From: Pinisolibacter aquiterrae
GTDB taxonomy: Bacteria; Pseudomonadota; Alphaproteobacteria; Rhizobiales; Ancalomicrobiaceae
DNA length: 64,000 nt
Assembly: GCF_019160155.1 (NCBI RefSeq)
Contig: NZ_JAFNIH010000035.1
Span: forward strand, 62,001 to 126,000
Reading direction: 5' to 3'
Shown one piece after another: positions 47,744-57,806 of the stretch (the first letter of the stretch is position 1; each line of letters starts with the position of its first letter). The position numbers were made by a program, and so were the translations under genes. The notes beneath the pieces were generated by a model. That model saw only the letters and a program-made list of their open reading frames with translations. It was not told the origin of the DNA and did no database searches.

Positions 47744-48787
47744 ATGAACGACGAGATCGACCCCTCATCCACCACGTTGAAGGACGTCGCCCGCGAGGCC
47801 GGCGTTTCGATCGCCACCGTCGACCGCGTCCTGCACGGACGTCCCGGGGTGCGCAAGGCGACGGTCGCGCGGGTCGAGGAGACGATCGAGCGGCTGGGGT
47901 TCCGCCCCCACGCGGCGGCGGCGGAACTGGCGCGCGGCCTCACTTATCGCTTCTGCTTCGTGATGCCGAAGAGCACCAACGTCTTCATGGAGGAGATCCA
48001 GCAGACGGTGGTGCGGGAACGCGCCTGGCTGACCGCGCGGCGGACCCGGGTCGACATCGTCGAGACCGACGTCTTCGATGCCAATGCCCTCACGCAGACC
48101 CTCGAGGACATCGGCCCGACCTATGACGGCCTCGCCGTGGTGGCGCTCGATCATCCCCGGGTGCGGGCGGCGATCGACGATCTCGTCGCGGCCGGGATCC
48201 ACGTGGTGACGCTCGTCTCCGACGTGCCGTCGTCGAAGCGGGCGCGCTACGTCGGGATCGACAACATCGCCGCCGGGCGCACGGCGGGCTCGCTGATCGG
48301 CCGGTTCATCGGCGGTCGCAAGGGCAAGGTGGCGGTCATCGCGGGGTCGCTGGCGCTTTCGGATCACACCGACCGCTTCATCGGCATCTCCCGGGTGATC
48401 GCGTCCGACTTTCCCGATCTCGAGCTGATGCTGCCGCTCGAGGGGCGCGACGACGACGAGACCAATCGCCGCCTCACCGCCAAATTGGCCGCCGAGGTGC
48501 CGGATCTCGTCGGGCTCTACAACATCGGGGCGGGCACGCCCGGCGTGGTCGCCGGTCTCGCCGAGAGCGGGCGCACCGGCGAGGTGGTCTTCGTCGGTCA
48601 CGATCTGACGGTGCACACTCGGCGGTTCCTGCTCAACGGCTCGATGGACGCGGTGATCTCGCAGAACCCCGGGCGGGAGGCGCGATCGGCGCTGAGGGTG
48701 CTCCAGGCGCTGGCGCGCAAGGAGCCGATCTCCACCGCCCAGGAAACCATCGGTATCGACATCGTCATCCGAGAAAATCTGCCCTGA
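47744..48787 (+). CDS. xylR: LacI-family transcriptional regulator of xylose genes
   Basis: A 347-residue LacI-type repressor. The helix-turn-helix is TTLKDVAREAGVSIATVDRV followed by LHGRPGVR. A periplasmic-binding-protein-like sugar domain follows (FCFVMPKSTNVFMEEIQQT; YVGIDNIAAGRTAGSLIG; VFVGHDLTVHTRRFLL). The ATG at 47744 begins the conserved DNA-binding part. An operator sits 25 nt upstream and again before xylF, so autoregulation and repression of xylose uptake until xylose or a derivative binds is likely. xylB starts 40 nt downstream. Confidence 0.88.
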   Translation: MNDEIDPSSTTLKDVAREAGVSIATVDRVLHGRPGVRKATVARVEETIERLGFRPHAAAAELARGLTYRFCFVMPKSTNVFMEEIQQTVVRERAWLTARRTRVDIVETDVFDANALTQTLEDIGPTYDGLAVVALDHPRVRAAIDDLVAAGIHVVTLVSDVPSSKRARYVGIDNIAAGRTAGSLIGRFIGGRKGKVAVIAGSLALSDHTDRFIGISRVIASDFPDLELMLPLEGRDDDETNRRLTAKLAAEVPDLVGLYNIGAGTPGVVAGLAESGRTGEVVFVGHDLTVHTRRFLLNGSMDAVISQNPGREARSALRVLQALARKEPISTAQETIGIDIVIRENLP

Positions 48788-48826
48788 GGGCGGGATGACG
48801 AGCGTGATCGGGAGAGGAGCGGATCG

Positions 48827-50281
48827 ATGTATCTCGGTCTCGACATCGGCACGTCGAGTGTCAAGGCGGCCCTGGTCGACGGCGATCGGGTCGTCGCCAC
48901 GGTCGAGCGGCCGCTCGAGGTCCACCGGCCGCGACCGCTCTGGTCGGAGCAGGATCCCGAGACCTGGGTGAGCGCGACGATCTCGGCGGTCGACGAACTC
49001 GCCGGCACCCATCCGCGCGAGGTCGCGGCGGTGGCGGGGATCGGGCTCTCCGGCCAGATGCACGGGGCGGTGCTGCTCGATCGCGACGACCGCGTGTTGC
49101 GCCCCTGCATCCTGTGGAACGACGGGCGCTCCGCCGCCGAATGCGTGGCATTGGAGGCGGCCGTGCCGGACCTGCACGCGATCACCGGCAATCTCGCCAT
49201 GCCCGGCTTCACCGCGCCGAAGCTCCTGTGGGTGCGCGCGCACGAGCCGGAGATCTTCGCGCGCACGGCCTGCGTACTGCTGCCCAAGGCCTTCGTGCGG
49301 CTGCGGCTGACCGGCGAGAAGATCGAGGACATGTCGGACGCGTCGGGCACGCTGTGGCTCGATCCGGCGCGGCGCGACTGGTCGGACGAGGTCCTCTCCG
49401 CCTGCGGGCTGACGCGAGACCACATGCCGCGTCTCGCCGAGGGCTCGGCACCGGCGGGACGCCTTTCACCCGCGCTCTGCGCCCGCTGGGGTATGGCTTC
49501 GGCGCCGGTCGTCGCGGGTGGGGCGGGCGACAATGCCGCGACCGCCGTCGGCCTCGGCGCGATCGCGGCGGGCGACGCCTTCCTGTCGCTCGGCACTTCG
49601 GGCGTGTTGTGGGTCACCACCGACCGCTTCGCCCCCAATCCGGGCTCGGCGGTCCATGCCTTCGCCCATGCGCTGCCGGGGCTGTGGCATCAGATGGGGG
49701 TGATGCTGTCGGCCGCCTCCTGCCTCGCCTGGTGGGCGGGGGTGACGGGGGCGAGCGCCGAGGCGCTCCTCGCCGAACTCGGCGACGACGCCACCCCGGG
49801 CGGGGAGGCGATGTTCCTGCCCTATCTCACCGGCGAGCGCACGCCCGCCAACGATCCCGAGCTTCGGGCGATCTTCGCCGGTCTCGGCGGCGGTCACGGC
49901 CGCGCGGTGATGACGCGGGCGGTGCTCGAGGGCGTCGGCCACGCGGTGGTCGACAATCGCGATGCGCTCGCCGCCGCCGGCACCGTCATCGGCGAGATCG
50001 ATCTCGTCGGCGGCGGGTCGCGCTCGCGGCTGTGGGCGCAGATCCTCGCCGATCAACTGGCCATCCCGGTCCACCGGGTCGAGGAGGGCGCGGTCGGCGC
50101 CGCCCATGGCGCGGCGCGGCTCGGCCGCCTCGCCGCGACCGGAGAACGTCCCGCCGACGTCTGCGCCCGACCGCGCCGGCTCGAAACCTTCCATCCCGAT
50201 GCGGCCCGCGCCGCGCTCCATCGCGAGACCCACGCCCGTTGGCGCCGGCTCGCCCCCTTCGCCAAGGAGATTCGTTCATGA
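48827..50281 (+). CDS. xylB: Xylulokinase
   Basis: A 484-residue FGGY-family kinase that phosphorylates D-xylulose to the 5-phosphate. The N-terminal [20 protein letters not shown], the ISGQMHG-like motif [28 protein letters not shown] and the C-terminal ATP-binding [20 protein letters not shown] are typical of xylulokinase. It overlaps xylA by 4 nt (ATGA at 50278), which argues for translational coupling. Confidence 0.95.
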   Translation: MYLGLDIGTSSVKAALVDGDRVVATVERPLEVHRPRPLWSEQDPETWVSATISAVDELAGTHPREVAAVAGIGLSGQMHGAVLLDRDDRVLRPCILWNDGRSAAECVALEAAVPDLHAITGNLAMPGFTAPKLLWVRAHEPEIFARTACVLLPKAFVRLRLTGEKIEDMSDASGTLWLDPARRDWSDEVLSACGLTRDHMPRLAEGSAPAGRLSPALCARWGMASAPVVAGGAGDNAATAVGLGAIAAGDAFLSLGTSGVLWVTTDRFAPNPGSAVHAFAHALPGLWHQMGVMLSAASCLAWWAGVTGASAEALLAELGDDATPGGEAMFLPYLTGERTPANDPELRAIFAGLGGGHGRAVMTRAVLEGVGHAVVDNRDALAAAGTVIGEIDLVGGGSRSRLWAQILADQLAIPVHRVEEGAVGAAHGAARLGRLAATGERPADVCARPRRLETFHPDAARAALHRETHARWRRLAPFAKEIRS

Positions 50282-51603
50282 ACGCTCCCGCCACGCGCTT
50301 CTTCGGCGCGCTCGAGCCGATCCGCTTCCAGGGGACGGACGCCACCGATCCGCTCTCCTATCGCTGGTACGACAAGAACCGGGTGGTGGCCGGGCGCACC
50401 ATGGCGGAGCATCTGCGCTTCGCCGTGTGCTATTGGCATTCGTTCTGCTGGCCGGGCGGCGATCCCTTCGGCGGCGAGACCTTCCTGCGGCCGTGGATGC
50501 ACGGCGTCGATCCGATGGAGATGGCCAAGGCCAAGGCCGACGTCGCCTTCGATCTCTTCCGGCTGCTCGACGTGCCCTTCTTCACCTTTCACGACGTCGA
50601 CGCGGCGCCGGAAGGGGCGAACCTCGCCGAGCAGGCGAAGAACGTCGCGGCGATCTGCGACGTGTTCGAGAAGAAGATCGAGGAGACCGGCGTGAAGCTC
50701 CTGTGGGGCACCGCCAATCTCTTCTCGCACCGCCGCTACATGGCGGGTGCGGCGACCAATCCCGATCCGGAGGTCTTCGCCTATGCCGCCGGTCAGGTGC
50801 GGATCGCGCTCGAGGCGACCAAGCGGCTCGGCGGCGCCAATTACGTGCTGTGGGGCGGGCGCGAGGGGTACGAGACCCTGCTCAACACCGACATGAAGCG
50901 TGAGCTCGATCAGTTCGGCCGCTTCCTCGCCATGGTGGCCGAGCACAAGCACAAGATCGGCTTCGACGGCCCGCTCCTGATCGAGCCCAAGCCGCGCGAG
51001 CCGACCAAGCACCAGTACGACTTCGACGTCGCGACCGTCTACGGCTTCCTGGAGCGCTATGATCTCCTCGCCGACGTCAAGGTCAACATCGAGCAGAACC
51101 ACGCCCTTCTCGCCGGTCATTCGTTCGAGCACGAGGTGATGCTCGCCAATGCGCTCGGCATCTTCGGGTCGATCGACATCAACCGTGGCGACGCGCTCCT
51201 CGGCTGGGACACCGACCAGTTCGCGATGGACGTCGGCGAACTCACGCTGGTCTTCCACGAGATCCTGAAGGGCGGCGGCTTCACCACCGGCGGCATGAAC
51301 TTCGACGCGAAGATCCGCCGTCAGTCGATCGACCCGGCCGACCTCCTCCATGCCCACGTCGGCTCGATCGACGCCTGCGCCCGGGCGCTCCTCAACGCCG
51401 CGGCGATGCTCGAGAAGCGCACGCTCACGGCGCCGCGCGAGGCGCGTTACGCCGGTTGGGACGGGGCCGAGGGGCAGGCGATCCTCGCCGGAAAGCGCAG
51501 CCTCGCCGAGGTCGCCGACCGCGCCACCGCCGAGGGGCTCGATCCGCAGCCGCGTTCGGGCCGCCAGGAGTTCCTCGAGGGCGAGGTGATGCGGAGCCTG
51601 TGA
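50278..51603 (+). CDS. xylA: Xylose isomerase
   Basis: Converts D-xylose to D-xylulose with two divalent metal ions. The 441-residue protein is the long class-II type. It contains [30 protein letters not shown] (catalytic His/Asp region), [55 protein letters not shown] and [16 protein letters not shown] with metal ligands. It is the last gene of the xylB-xylA unit; a strong terminator follows. Confidence 0.96.
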   Translation: MNAPATRFFGALEPIRFQGTDATDPLSYRWYDKNRVVAGRTMAEHLRFAVCYWHSFCWPGGDPFGGETFLRPWMHGVDPMEMAKAKADVAFDLFRLLDVPFFTFHDVDAAPEGANLAEQAKNVAAICDVFEKKIEETGVKLLWGTANLFSHRRYMAGAATNPDPEVFAYAAGQVRIALEATKRLGGANYVLWGGREGYETLLNTDMKRELDQFGRFLAMVAEHKHKIGFDGPLLIEPKPREPTKHQYDFDVATVYGFLERYDLLADVKVNIEQNHALLAGHSFEHEVMLANALGIFGSIDINRGDALLGWDTDQFAMDVGELTLVFHEILKGGGFTTGGMNFDAKIRRQSIDPADLLHAHVGSIDACARALLNAAAMLEKRTLTAPREARYAGWDGAEGQAILAGKRSLAEVADRATAEGLDPQPRSGRQEFLEGEVMRSL

Positions 51604-51629
51604 CCGGCCGGCGCCGCTCGGGACATGCG

Positions 51630-51663
51630 AAGGCCGCCGCGATCGTGCGATCGCGGCGGCCTT
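51630..51663. terminator. Bidirectional terminator after xylA and the GGDEF gene
   Basis: AAGGCCGCCGCGATCG and CGATCGCGGCGGCCTT form a perfect 16-bp stem with a 2-nt centre in the convergent gap, with TTTCG on the xylA side. Confidence 0.8.
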
Positions 51664-51682
51664 TCGTCATCGGCGGGTGGGA

Positions 51683-53158
51683 TCAGCGCGGCTTGTCCTT
51701 GGAGGCGTAGTGGAGGCGCTTCGCCTCGTACATGGCGGCATCGGCGCGGCGGGCGACCTCTTCCATCCGTTCGCCGGGACGCTGGGTCGCGGCGCCGACG
51801 GCGAAGCTGAGGGGCAGGCCGCCGTAGAACTGATTGTTCAGCTCGGTCAGGCGATGGATGCGCTGGATGATCGCGGCGCCGCCGCGTTCGTCGGTCGCCG
51901 GAAGGAGGATGGCGAATTCGTCGCCGCCGATGCGCGAGGCGCGCGCCGGCTCTTCGGCGAGCTTGCTCAGGACCTCGCCGGCGCGGCGCAGCAACTGGTC
52001 GCCGACGGCGTGACCGTGGCAGTCGTTGGCCTCCTTGAGCCCGTTCAGATCGGCGATGACGATCGTCGTGGGGGTCAGGTCGGAGCGCTCGGTGCGGGCG
52101 ATCTCGTCGACGTAGAAGGAGCGATTGTAGAGCTTGGTCAGCACGTCGTGCTTGCCGAGGAACTCGAGATAGGCCTCGGCCTTCTTGCGGGCGGTGATGT
52201 CGGTGAGCGCGACCTGGACCAGATCCCACTTCGCCTCGTGGCCGGGCAGAACCGAGAACTGCATCATGAAGTGCAGTTCCTCGCCGGCGAGCGAGTAGTT
52301 CACCACCTCGCGCTGCTGGAAGAGCTTGCCGTTCCAAAGGTCGATCAGCTGCTCGCGGAAGGCGACCTGCATCGATCCCCGGAAGACCTCATGGAGGCGC
52401 AGGAGAAGTTCGGAGCGGTTGGCGGCGCGGAAGGTCTCGAGCGTCTGACGGTTGACGTCGATCACCCGGATCTCGCTCATGCAGCGCCCGACGAATTCGG
52501 GGTGGACGTCGGTGAAGGTGCGGAAATCGTCGATGCCGCAGGCGCGCACCTCGTCGATCAGGCGCTTCACCGAGGAGAAGTCCTCGACCCACAGTGACAC
52601 CGGCGAATGCTGGAACAGGCCACGGGCATGGCTCTCGGCGGCGGCGAGCTCGCGCCGCGCGGTCTCACGGTCGCTGACGTCCTCGATCGCCACCAGCACC
52701 CGCGACCAGTCCTTTTCATGGCCCGGCAGAAGGCGCGCGCGCAGCATGATGTCGAGACGGCGCCCCGACAGGGTGTAGTTGACGGTGAAGCTCGAGAAGT
52801 CGGTACGGCCGGCCCAGAGCTGCTCCAACTCGTCGATGTGATAGAGCAGCATGTCGTCGCGGAAGACGTCGTCGAGGCGGGCGAGGAGGTGGATCGGGTC
52901 GTCGGCCTCGTAGAGGTCGAGCGTGCGCTGGTTGACCTTCACGACGCGGATCAGCCGGGTGCAGACGCGGATCCGCTCGACGTCGGCGAGCAGGAACTCG
53001 CGCAGCGACGTCACGCCCTCGGCGCGCCATTCGTCGAGCTGGACGAGAACGGCGGAATAGTCCTCGAGCCACAACGACACCGGCGCCATATCGAAGGTCG
53101 AGAGTTCATCCCAGTCGGAGGACTGCTTCGGCTCGGACGAGAACTCGAGGGCTTGCAT
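51683..53158 (-). CDS. PAS-PAS-GGDEF diguanylate cyclase
   Basis: A 491-residue probable diguanylate cyclase. Two similar PAS-like modules start with the shared pattern APVSLWLEDYSAVLVQLDEW and SPVSLWVEDFSSVKRLIDEV, so they probably arose by duplication. The C-terminal GGDEF domain has HDVLTKLYNRSFYVDEIART, VIADLNGLKEANDCHGHAVG and RIGGDEFAILLPATDE with an intact active site. No EAL domain, transmembrane segment or clear RxxD inhibitory site is seen. It lies between two xylose operons, but its signal is unknown. Confidence 0.92.
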   Translation of the reverse strand: MQALEFSSEPKQSSDWDELSTFDMAPVSLWLEDYSAVLVQLDEWRAEGVTSLREFLLADVERIRVCTRLIRVVKVNQRTLDLYEADDPIHLLARLDDVFRDDMLLYHIDELEQLWAGRTDFSSFTVNYTLSGRRLDIMLRARLLPGHEKDWSRVLVAIEDVSDRETARRELAAAESHARGLFQHSPVSLWVEDFSSVKRLIDEVRACGIDDFRTFTDVHPEFVGRCMSEIRVIDVNRQTLETFRAANRSELLLRLHEVFRGSMQVAFREQLIDLWNGKLFQQREVVNYSLAGEELHFMMQFSVLPGHEAKWDLVQVALTDITARKKAEAYLEFLGKHDVLTKLYNRSFYVDEIARTERSDLTPTTIVIADLNGLKEANDCHGHAVGDQLLRRAGEVLSKLAEEPARASRIGGDEFAILLPATDERGGAAIIQRIHRLTELNNQFYGGLPLSFAVGAATQRPGERMEEVARRADAAMYEAKRLHYASKDKPR

Positions 53159-53256
53159 GCATCACCTGTCGGAAACGGGATGGCGAATCTCGCTCCAGTA
53201 TAGGTCGCGAAGGTTCGGATCGGGTAAACGATCGCCGTGGGGCCGGTTCCCACGAG

Positions 53257-53290
53257 AAAAACACCCCCCGACCGGGGCGGTCGGGGGGTG
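53257..53290 (-). terminator. Rho-independent terminator of xylFGH
   Basis: On the minus strand CACCCCCCGACC pairs with GGTCGGGGGGTG, followed by TTTTT, about 58 nt after the xylH stop. This is a clear intrinsic terminator for the transport operon. Confidence 0.85.
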
Positions 53291-53347
53291 GCGAGGTTTC
53301 CGTCGCGGGAGGCGCCGGAGGATCTCGGCGGGTGTCGCCCGAGGGTC

Positions 53348-54514
53348 TCAGCGGGTGTTGCCGGAGGAGACGATGTCCATCCACACGGCCAGCACCAGGA
53401 TCACGCCCTTGACGATCTGCTGCCAGAAGGTCTCGACGCCGAGCATCGACATGCCGTTGTCGAGGCTCGCCATGATCACCGCGCCGACCAGCGCGCCGGC
53501 GACCGAGCCGATGCCGCCGCGCATCGAGGTGCCGCCGATGAAGCAGGAGGCGATGGCGTCGAGTTCGCCGCCGAAGCCGGCCGAGGGCGTGCCGGCGGCG
53601 AGGCGGGCGGTGGTGGTGAGGCCGGCGAGGGCGCACATCAGGCCCATCAGACCGAAGACCAGCATCTTCACCAGATTGACGTCGACGCCGGAGAGGCGCG
53701 TCGCCTCGAGGTTGGAGCCGACCGCGTAGATGCGGCGGCCGAACACGGTCTTGTTGCCGACGATGGTGAAGATGCCGAGGATCACCAGCAGGATCAGCAC
53801 CGGCACCGGCACGCCCTGATAGCTGTTCAAGGTGACGACGAAGCCGAGGATGACCGCGCCGATCGCCACCAGACGGGCGACTTCCGCCGCCATGGAGGAG
53901 ACGGGCAGCCCATGCTTCTGACGCCCGGCCCGGGTGCGGAAGGCCGTCACCACCAGGAGCACGAAGAGGATGGCGGCGAGACCGTCGCCGAGGCCGCCGG
54001 GCAGATAGCCCTGGCCGATGACCTTCAGCTCCTCCGACGCCGGGGCCACGGTGATGCCGCCGGTGAGCCCGAGGACGGCGCCACGGAACACCAGCATGCC
54101 GCCGAGGGTGACGATGAAGGAGGGGATGCCCTGATAGGCGGTGAGCCAGCCGACGCCGAGGCCGATGACGATGCCGAGCAGGATCACGACCGCGATCGTC
54201 CCGGCCAGCGGCCAGTGGTAGATCACGTCGAGCACCGCCGCGATGCCGCCGAGGAGGCCGAGCAGCGAGCCGACCGACAGGTCGATCTCGCCGGCGACGA
54301 TGACGAACACCATCGCGCTCGCCAACATGCCGGTGATCGCCATCTGGCGCAGCAGGTTGGAGAAGTTGCGCGCCGTCAGGAACTGGGAGCCACCGAGATC
54401 GGCATCATAGGTCATGAAGCCGAAGAAGGCCCAGATCACCGCGATGACGATGAGAAGGGCGACGATCTTGTAGGAGGAGAGGAACGTCCTCAGGTCTTTT
54501 CTCGTCAGGGTCAT
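53348..54514 (-). CDS. xylH: Xylose ABC transporter, permease
   Basis: A 388-residue inner-membrane permease of the ribose/xylose class. The sequence is mostly hydrophobic helices: KIVALLIVIAVIWAFFGFMT, the family core VFVIVAGEIDLSVGSLLGLL and GIPSFIVTLGGMLVFRGAVL, and FGRRIYAVGSNLEATRLSGV. The ATG at 54514 begins MTLTRKDLRTFLSSYK. It follows xylG with a 31-nt gap. XylH-type length (nearly 390) exceeds that of simple RbsC permeases. Confidence 0.94.
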   Translation of the reverse strand: MTLTRKDLRTFLSSYKIVALLIVIAVIWAFFGFMTYDADLGGSQFLTARNFSNLLRQMAITGMLASAMVFVIVAGEIDLSVGSLLGLLGGIAAVLDVIYHWPLAGTIAVVILLGIVIGLGVGWLTAYQGIPSFIVTLGGMLVFRGAVLGLTGGITVAPASEELKVIGQGYLPGGLGDGLAAILFVLLVVTAFRTRAGRQKHGLPVSSMAAEVARLVAIGAVILGFVVTLNSYQGVPVPVLILLVILGIFTIVGNKTVFGRRIYAVGSNLEATRLSGVDVNLVKMLVFGLMGLMCALAGLTTTARLAAGTPSAGFGGELDAIASCFIGGTSMRGGIGSVAGALVGAVIMASLDNGMSMLGVETFWQQIVKGVILVLAVWMDIVSSGNTR

Positions 54515-54545
54515 GGTTCGTCTTCCGACCAGGGTTCGCGCGCGA

Positions 54546-56084
54546 TCAGGCGGCATCCCGTGTTTGTTTGCCGAGAGCGGCGGCGAGGATCTGTTCCTGG
54601 CTGAGGCCGGTGTTGGGGAAGTCGCCGCGCAGGCGGCCCTCGCCCATCACCAGGACGCGGTCGGAGATGCCGAGCACCTCGGGCAGTTCCGAGGAGATCA
54701 TCAGCACCGCCACGCCCTGTTTCGCCAGTTCGAAGATCAGTTTGTAGATCTCGTATTTGGCGCCGACGTCGACGCCGCGGGTCGGCTCGTCGAGGATCAG
54801 GACGCGCGGACCCGGCAGCAGCATCTTGGCGACCACCGCCTTCTGCTGATTGCCGCCGGAGAGCGAGGCGATCGGCAGGAGGGGCTGGGCGGTCTTGATC
54901 CGCATGCGGTCGATCTCGTTGCGGATCACCGCCATTTCGTCCTCGGCGTCGATCAGGCCGAAGCGGGTGTAGTTGCGCAGCACCGACAGGGTGATGTTGT
55001 GGCCGACCCCCATCAGGGGCACGATGCCGTGGCGCTTGCGGTCCTCCGGCACCATGCAGATGCCCTGGCGCACGGCCTGGAGGGGCGAGTGGACGCGAAC
55101 CTCCTTGCCGTCGAGCAGGATGGCGCCGGTGTGCTCGCCGCGCCAACAGCCGAAGAGATGAGAGGCGAGTTCGGTGCGGCCGGCGCCGACGAGACCGGCG
55201 ACGCCGAGGATCTCGCCGCGCCGCAGAGTGAAGGAGACGTCGTCGACCAGCTTGCGCTCGGTGTTGGTGGTGTCCCAGACGGTGACGTTGCGCGCCTCGA
55301 AGATCACCTCGCCGATGTCGTGGTCCTCGCGCGGGAAGAGGTTCTTCATCTCGCGGCCGACCATCATGGTGATGATCTTGTCGGTGGTGAGCTCGGCCAT
55401 CGGATGGGTCGCCACATGGGTGCCGTCGCGGATGACGGTGACCGTGTCGGCGATCTCGGCGACCTCGTCGAGTTTGTGGGAGATGTAGACGCAGGCCATG
55501 CCGCGCGCCTTGAACTCGGCGACGAGGTCGAGCAGCGTGCGGGTCTCCGAGGAGGTCAGCGCCGAGGTCGGCTCGTCGAGGATCAGCAGCTTGGCGTTCT
55601 TGTTCAGCGCCTTGGCGATCTCGATCAGCTGCTGCTTGCCGCCCGAATAGGCCATCACCGGCAGGGCGACGTTGATGTCCGGCATCTTCAGCTGGATCAT
55701 CAGCTCGGCGGCGCGGGCGTTCATCGCGTCGTAGTCGATCAGGCCGCCGAAGGTGGTCGGCTCGGAGCCGAGGAAGATGTTCTCGGCGACCGAGAGATGC
55801 GGCACCATCATCAGTTCCTGATGGATGATGACGATACCGGCCTCCTCGGTCTCGCGGATGTTGCGGGCCTTCAGCTCCGCGCCCTCCCACAGGATCGTGC
55901 CGGTCCAGGAGCCGGGCGGATAGACCGCGGAGAGGACCTTCATCAGCGTCGACTTGCCGGCGCCGTTCTCGCCACAGAGGCCGACGCATTCGCCCGGGCG
56001 GACCTTCAGGTCGATGCCGTCGATCGCCTTGACGCCGGAGAATTCCTTGGTGATGCCACGCATCTCGAGCAGATAATCGGCCAT
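54546..56084 (-). CDS. xylG: Xylose ABC transporter, double ATPase
   Basis: A 512-residue protein with two ABC cassettes. The first has [20 protein letters not shown] and the signature [20 protein letters not shown]. The second has a degenerate Walker A ([18 protein letters not shown]), as usual for the sugar-importer type, and [20 protein letters not shown]. Walker B motifs are [11 protein letters not shown] and [12 protein letters not shown]. The start at 56084 is [20 protein letters not shown]. It lies 164 nt after xylF, with a hairpin in the gap. Confidence 0.95.
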   Translation of the reverse strand: MADYLLEMRGITKEFSGVKAIDGIDLKVRPGECVGLCGENGAGKSTLMKVLSAVYPPGSWTGTILWEGAELKARNIRETEEAGIVIIHQELMMVPHLSVAENIFLGSEPTTFGGLIDYDAMNARAAELMIQLKMPDINVALPVMAYSGGKQQLIEIAKALNKNAKLLILDEPTSALTSSETRTLLDLVAEFKARGMACVYISHKLDEVAEIADTVTVIRDGTHVATHPMAELTTDKIITMMVGREMKNLFPREDHDIGEVIFEARNVTVWDTTNTERKLVDDVSFTLRRGEILGVAGLVGAGRTELASHLFGCWRGEHTGAILLDGKEVRVHSPLQAVRQGICMVPEDRKRHGIVPLMGVGHNITLSVLRNYTRFGLIDAEDEMAVIRNEIDRMRIKTAQPLLPIASLSGGNQQKAVVAKMLLPGPRVLILDEPTRGVDVGAKYEIYKLIFELAKQGVAVLMISSELPEVLGISDRVLVMGEGRLRGDFPNTGLSQEQILAAALGKQTRDAA

Positions 56085-56205
56085 CGTCTGTCCCTCGAGG
56101 CGGCCCTGGGACCGCGGGCTGCCGGTCGCTCGTCGTCCGGGGCGGGGCGCGTCCCGGTGGGCGGGGCGCATCCGCCGGAGACGGACGCGGCCCGCGGATC
56201 CGAAC

Positions 56206-56240
56206 GTCCCGCGGTCACGCCGAGGCGCGACCCGCGGGAC
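56206..56240 (-). terminator. Intra-operon hairpin after xylF
   Basis: GTCCCGCGG and CCGCGGGAC form a 9-bp stem with a 17-nt loop, starting 8 nt after the xylF stop. It parallels the hairpin after ugpB and probably makes xylF more abundant than xylGH. Confidence 0.45.
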
Positions 56241-56248
56241 CGGGACGG

Positions 56249-57259
56249 TCACTTACCGTCGACCTGTTCCTTGGTGTAGAAGCCGTCGGTGACGACCAGA
56301 TCCACGTTGTCCTTGGTGAGGGCGACCGGGGTCAGGAGGAGGCTCTCGACCTGCTTCTTGCCGTTGTCGAGCTTGGCGTTGAAGGCGGGCTTCTCCTTGC
56401 GGACCATCTGCACCGTCAGCTTGGCCGCCTCGGTGGCGATCAGCTTCAGGGGCTTGTAGACGGTCACGGTCTGGGTTCCGGCCTTGACGCGCTTGATCGC
56501 GGCGAGGTCGGCGTCCTGGCCGGAGATCGCCACCTTGCCGGCGAGACCTTGGGCGGCGAGCGCCTGGATCGCGCCACCGGCGGTGCCGTCGTTGGAGGCG
56601 ACGACGGCGTCGATCTTGTTCTGGTTGGCGGTGAGCGCGTTCTCCATGATCGACAGAGCCTCGGTCGGGCTCCATTCCTTCACCCACTGCGAGCCGATGA
56701 TCTTGATCTTGCCGGCGTCGACGGCGGGCTTCAGGGCCTTCTCCTGGCCGGCGCGCAGGAGCTTGGCGTTGTTGTCGGTGGGCGAGCCGCCGAGCATGTA
56801 GTAGCGGCCGGTCGGCTGAGCCTTCAGCACGGCCTCGGCCTGGAGATAGCCGACGCGCTCGTTGTCGAAGGAGATGTAGGCGTCGACGTCGGCGTTGAGG
56901 ATCAGGCGGTCGTAGGAGAGCACCTTGATGCCGGCCTTGTGGGCCTCCTCGACGACGGCGGAGAAGACCTTGGAGTTCATCGGCACGATGACGATCGCGT
57001 CGACCTTCTGGGCGATCAGATTCTCGATCTGACGGACCTGCTTCTCCTCGTTGCCGTCGGCGGACTGAACGGAGACCGTGGCGCCGAGCTCCTTGGCGGC
57101 GGCCATGAAGTAGTCGCGGTCGCGCGCCCAGCGCTCCACGCGCAGGTCGTCGATGGAGAAGCCGATCACGGGAGCCGCCTCGCTGGCGCTCGCCATCGAG
57201 AGGGGCAGGCATACGGTCAGAGCCGTGAGAGAGCCGGCCAGCACATGCAGCAGTTTCAT
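56249..57259 (-). CDS. xylF: D-xylose-binding periplasmic protein
   Basis: A 336-residue periplasmic binding protein with a Sec signal ([21 protein letters not shown]). The mature part [20 protein letters not shown], then [40 protein letters not shown] and [20 protein letters not shown], matches Xyl[21 protein letters not shown] and [20 protein letters not shown] also match. The ATG at 57259 follows CAGGAGGA. The operator at 57444-57459 lies 185 nt upstream. Confidence 0.95.
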   Translation of the reverse strand: MKLLHVLAGSLTALTVCLPLSMASASEAAPVIGFSIDDLRVERWARDRDYFMAAAKELGATVSVQSADGNEEKQVRQIENLIAQKVDAIVIVPMNSKVFSAVVEEAHKAGIKVLSYDRLILNADVDAYISFDNERVGYLQAEAVLKAQPTGRYYMLGGSPTDNNAKLLRAGQEKALKPAVDAGKIKIIGSQWVKEWSPTEALSIMENALTANQNKIDAVVASNDGTAGGAIQALAAQGLAGKVAISGQDADLAAIKRVKAGTQTVTVYKPLKLIATEAAKLTVQMVRKEKPAFNAKLDNGKKQVESLLLTPVALTKDNVDLVVTDGFYTKEQVDGK

Positions 57260-57443
57260 CTCGTAGATCCTCCTGATCGCCCTCTCCTGGAGGGCAGGTC
57301 CGCCGTTGGCCGGCGGGTTCCTCATGTCTTCCGCGCGTCCGACGGACGTCGGGATCCCCGGAAGCGAAACCGGGCGGTCGGTCGACGGGCGACGCGGCCT
57401 CGGTTCGGTGTCCGTTACGCAGGCGCCAGTTTCATCAAATTTC

Positions 57444-57459
57444 TGAGGTGCGCAACTCA
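57444..57459. promoter_or_regulatory. Xylose regulator operator, copy 2
   Basis: TGAGGTGCGCAACTCA is the exact complement of copy 1 at 47704-47719, in a 19-nt identity (57442-57460). GCGCAGTGCAGC lies further upstream on the minus strand, as before the regulator. An additional ATGAGGTGGGC half-site lies between them. Confidence 0.75.
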
Positions 57460-57806
57460 AATCAATGCTGCGCCGCCCACCTCATTTCTTGCTGCACTGC
57501 GCTCAAGTAAGGGTTTTTACGATGGTTTTTTCTTTCAGGGGGATGAGTGCCGGTACGAGGTGCGCGGCCGGCGGGGGGGCGGAGTGGTCGTCGGCCGGGT
57601 CGGGAGCGGTCATGCCGCGCGCGTCGGGGGCGTGGTCTTTCGATGTGGTCTCGCGTGATCTACGTAGGTCTCGTGATGGTCTTCCGCTTCGTTTCGCGGT
57701 AGTTTTTCGAGACGACGTGAAGAAGAAAGATCGTGCGGCGAAGCGTTCCGATCGAAGTGACATGTCGGAATTCGGGCGCCGGGTCGATCTTCGAAAGGAG
57801 CGGGCG
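57460..57806. other. xylF - exported caspase-like gene gap (347 nt)
   Basis: Holds the upstream part of the xylF promoter (GCGCAGTGCAGC and a half-site) and a T-rich patch near 57510-57535 (GGGTTTTTACG, GGTTTTTTCTTTC). No gene that I can support was found; short frames lack similarity. The RBS AAGGAG of the next gene is at 57795. Confidence 0.5.
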
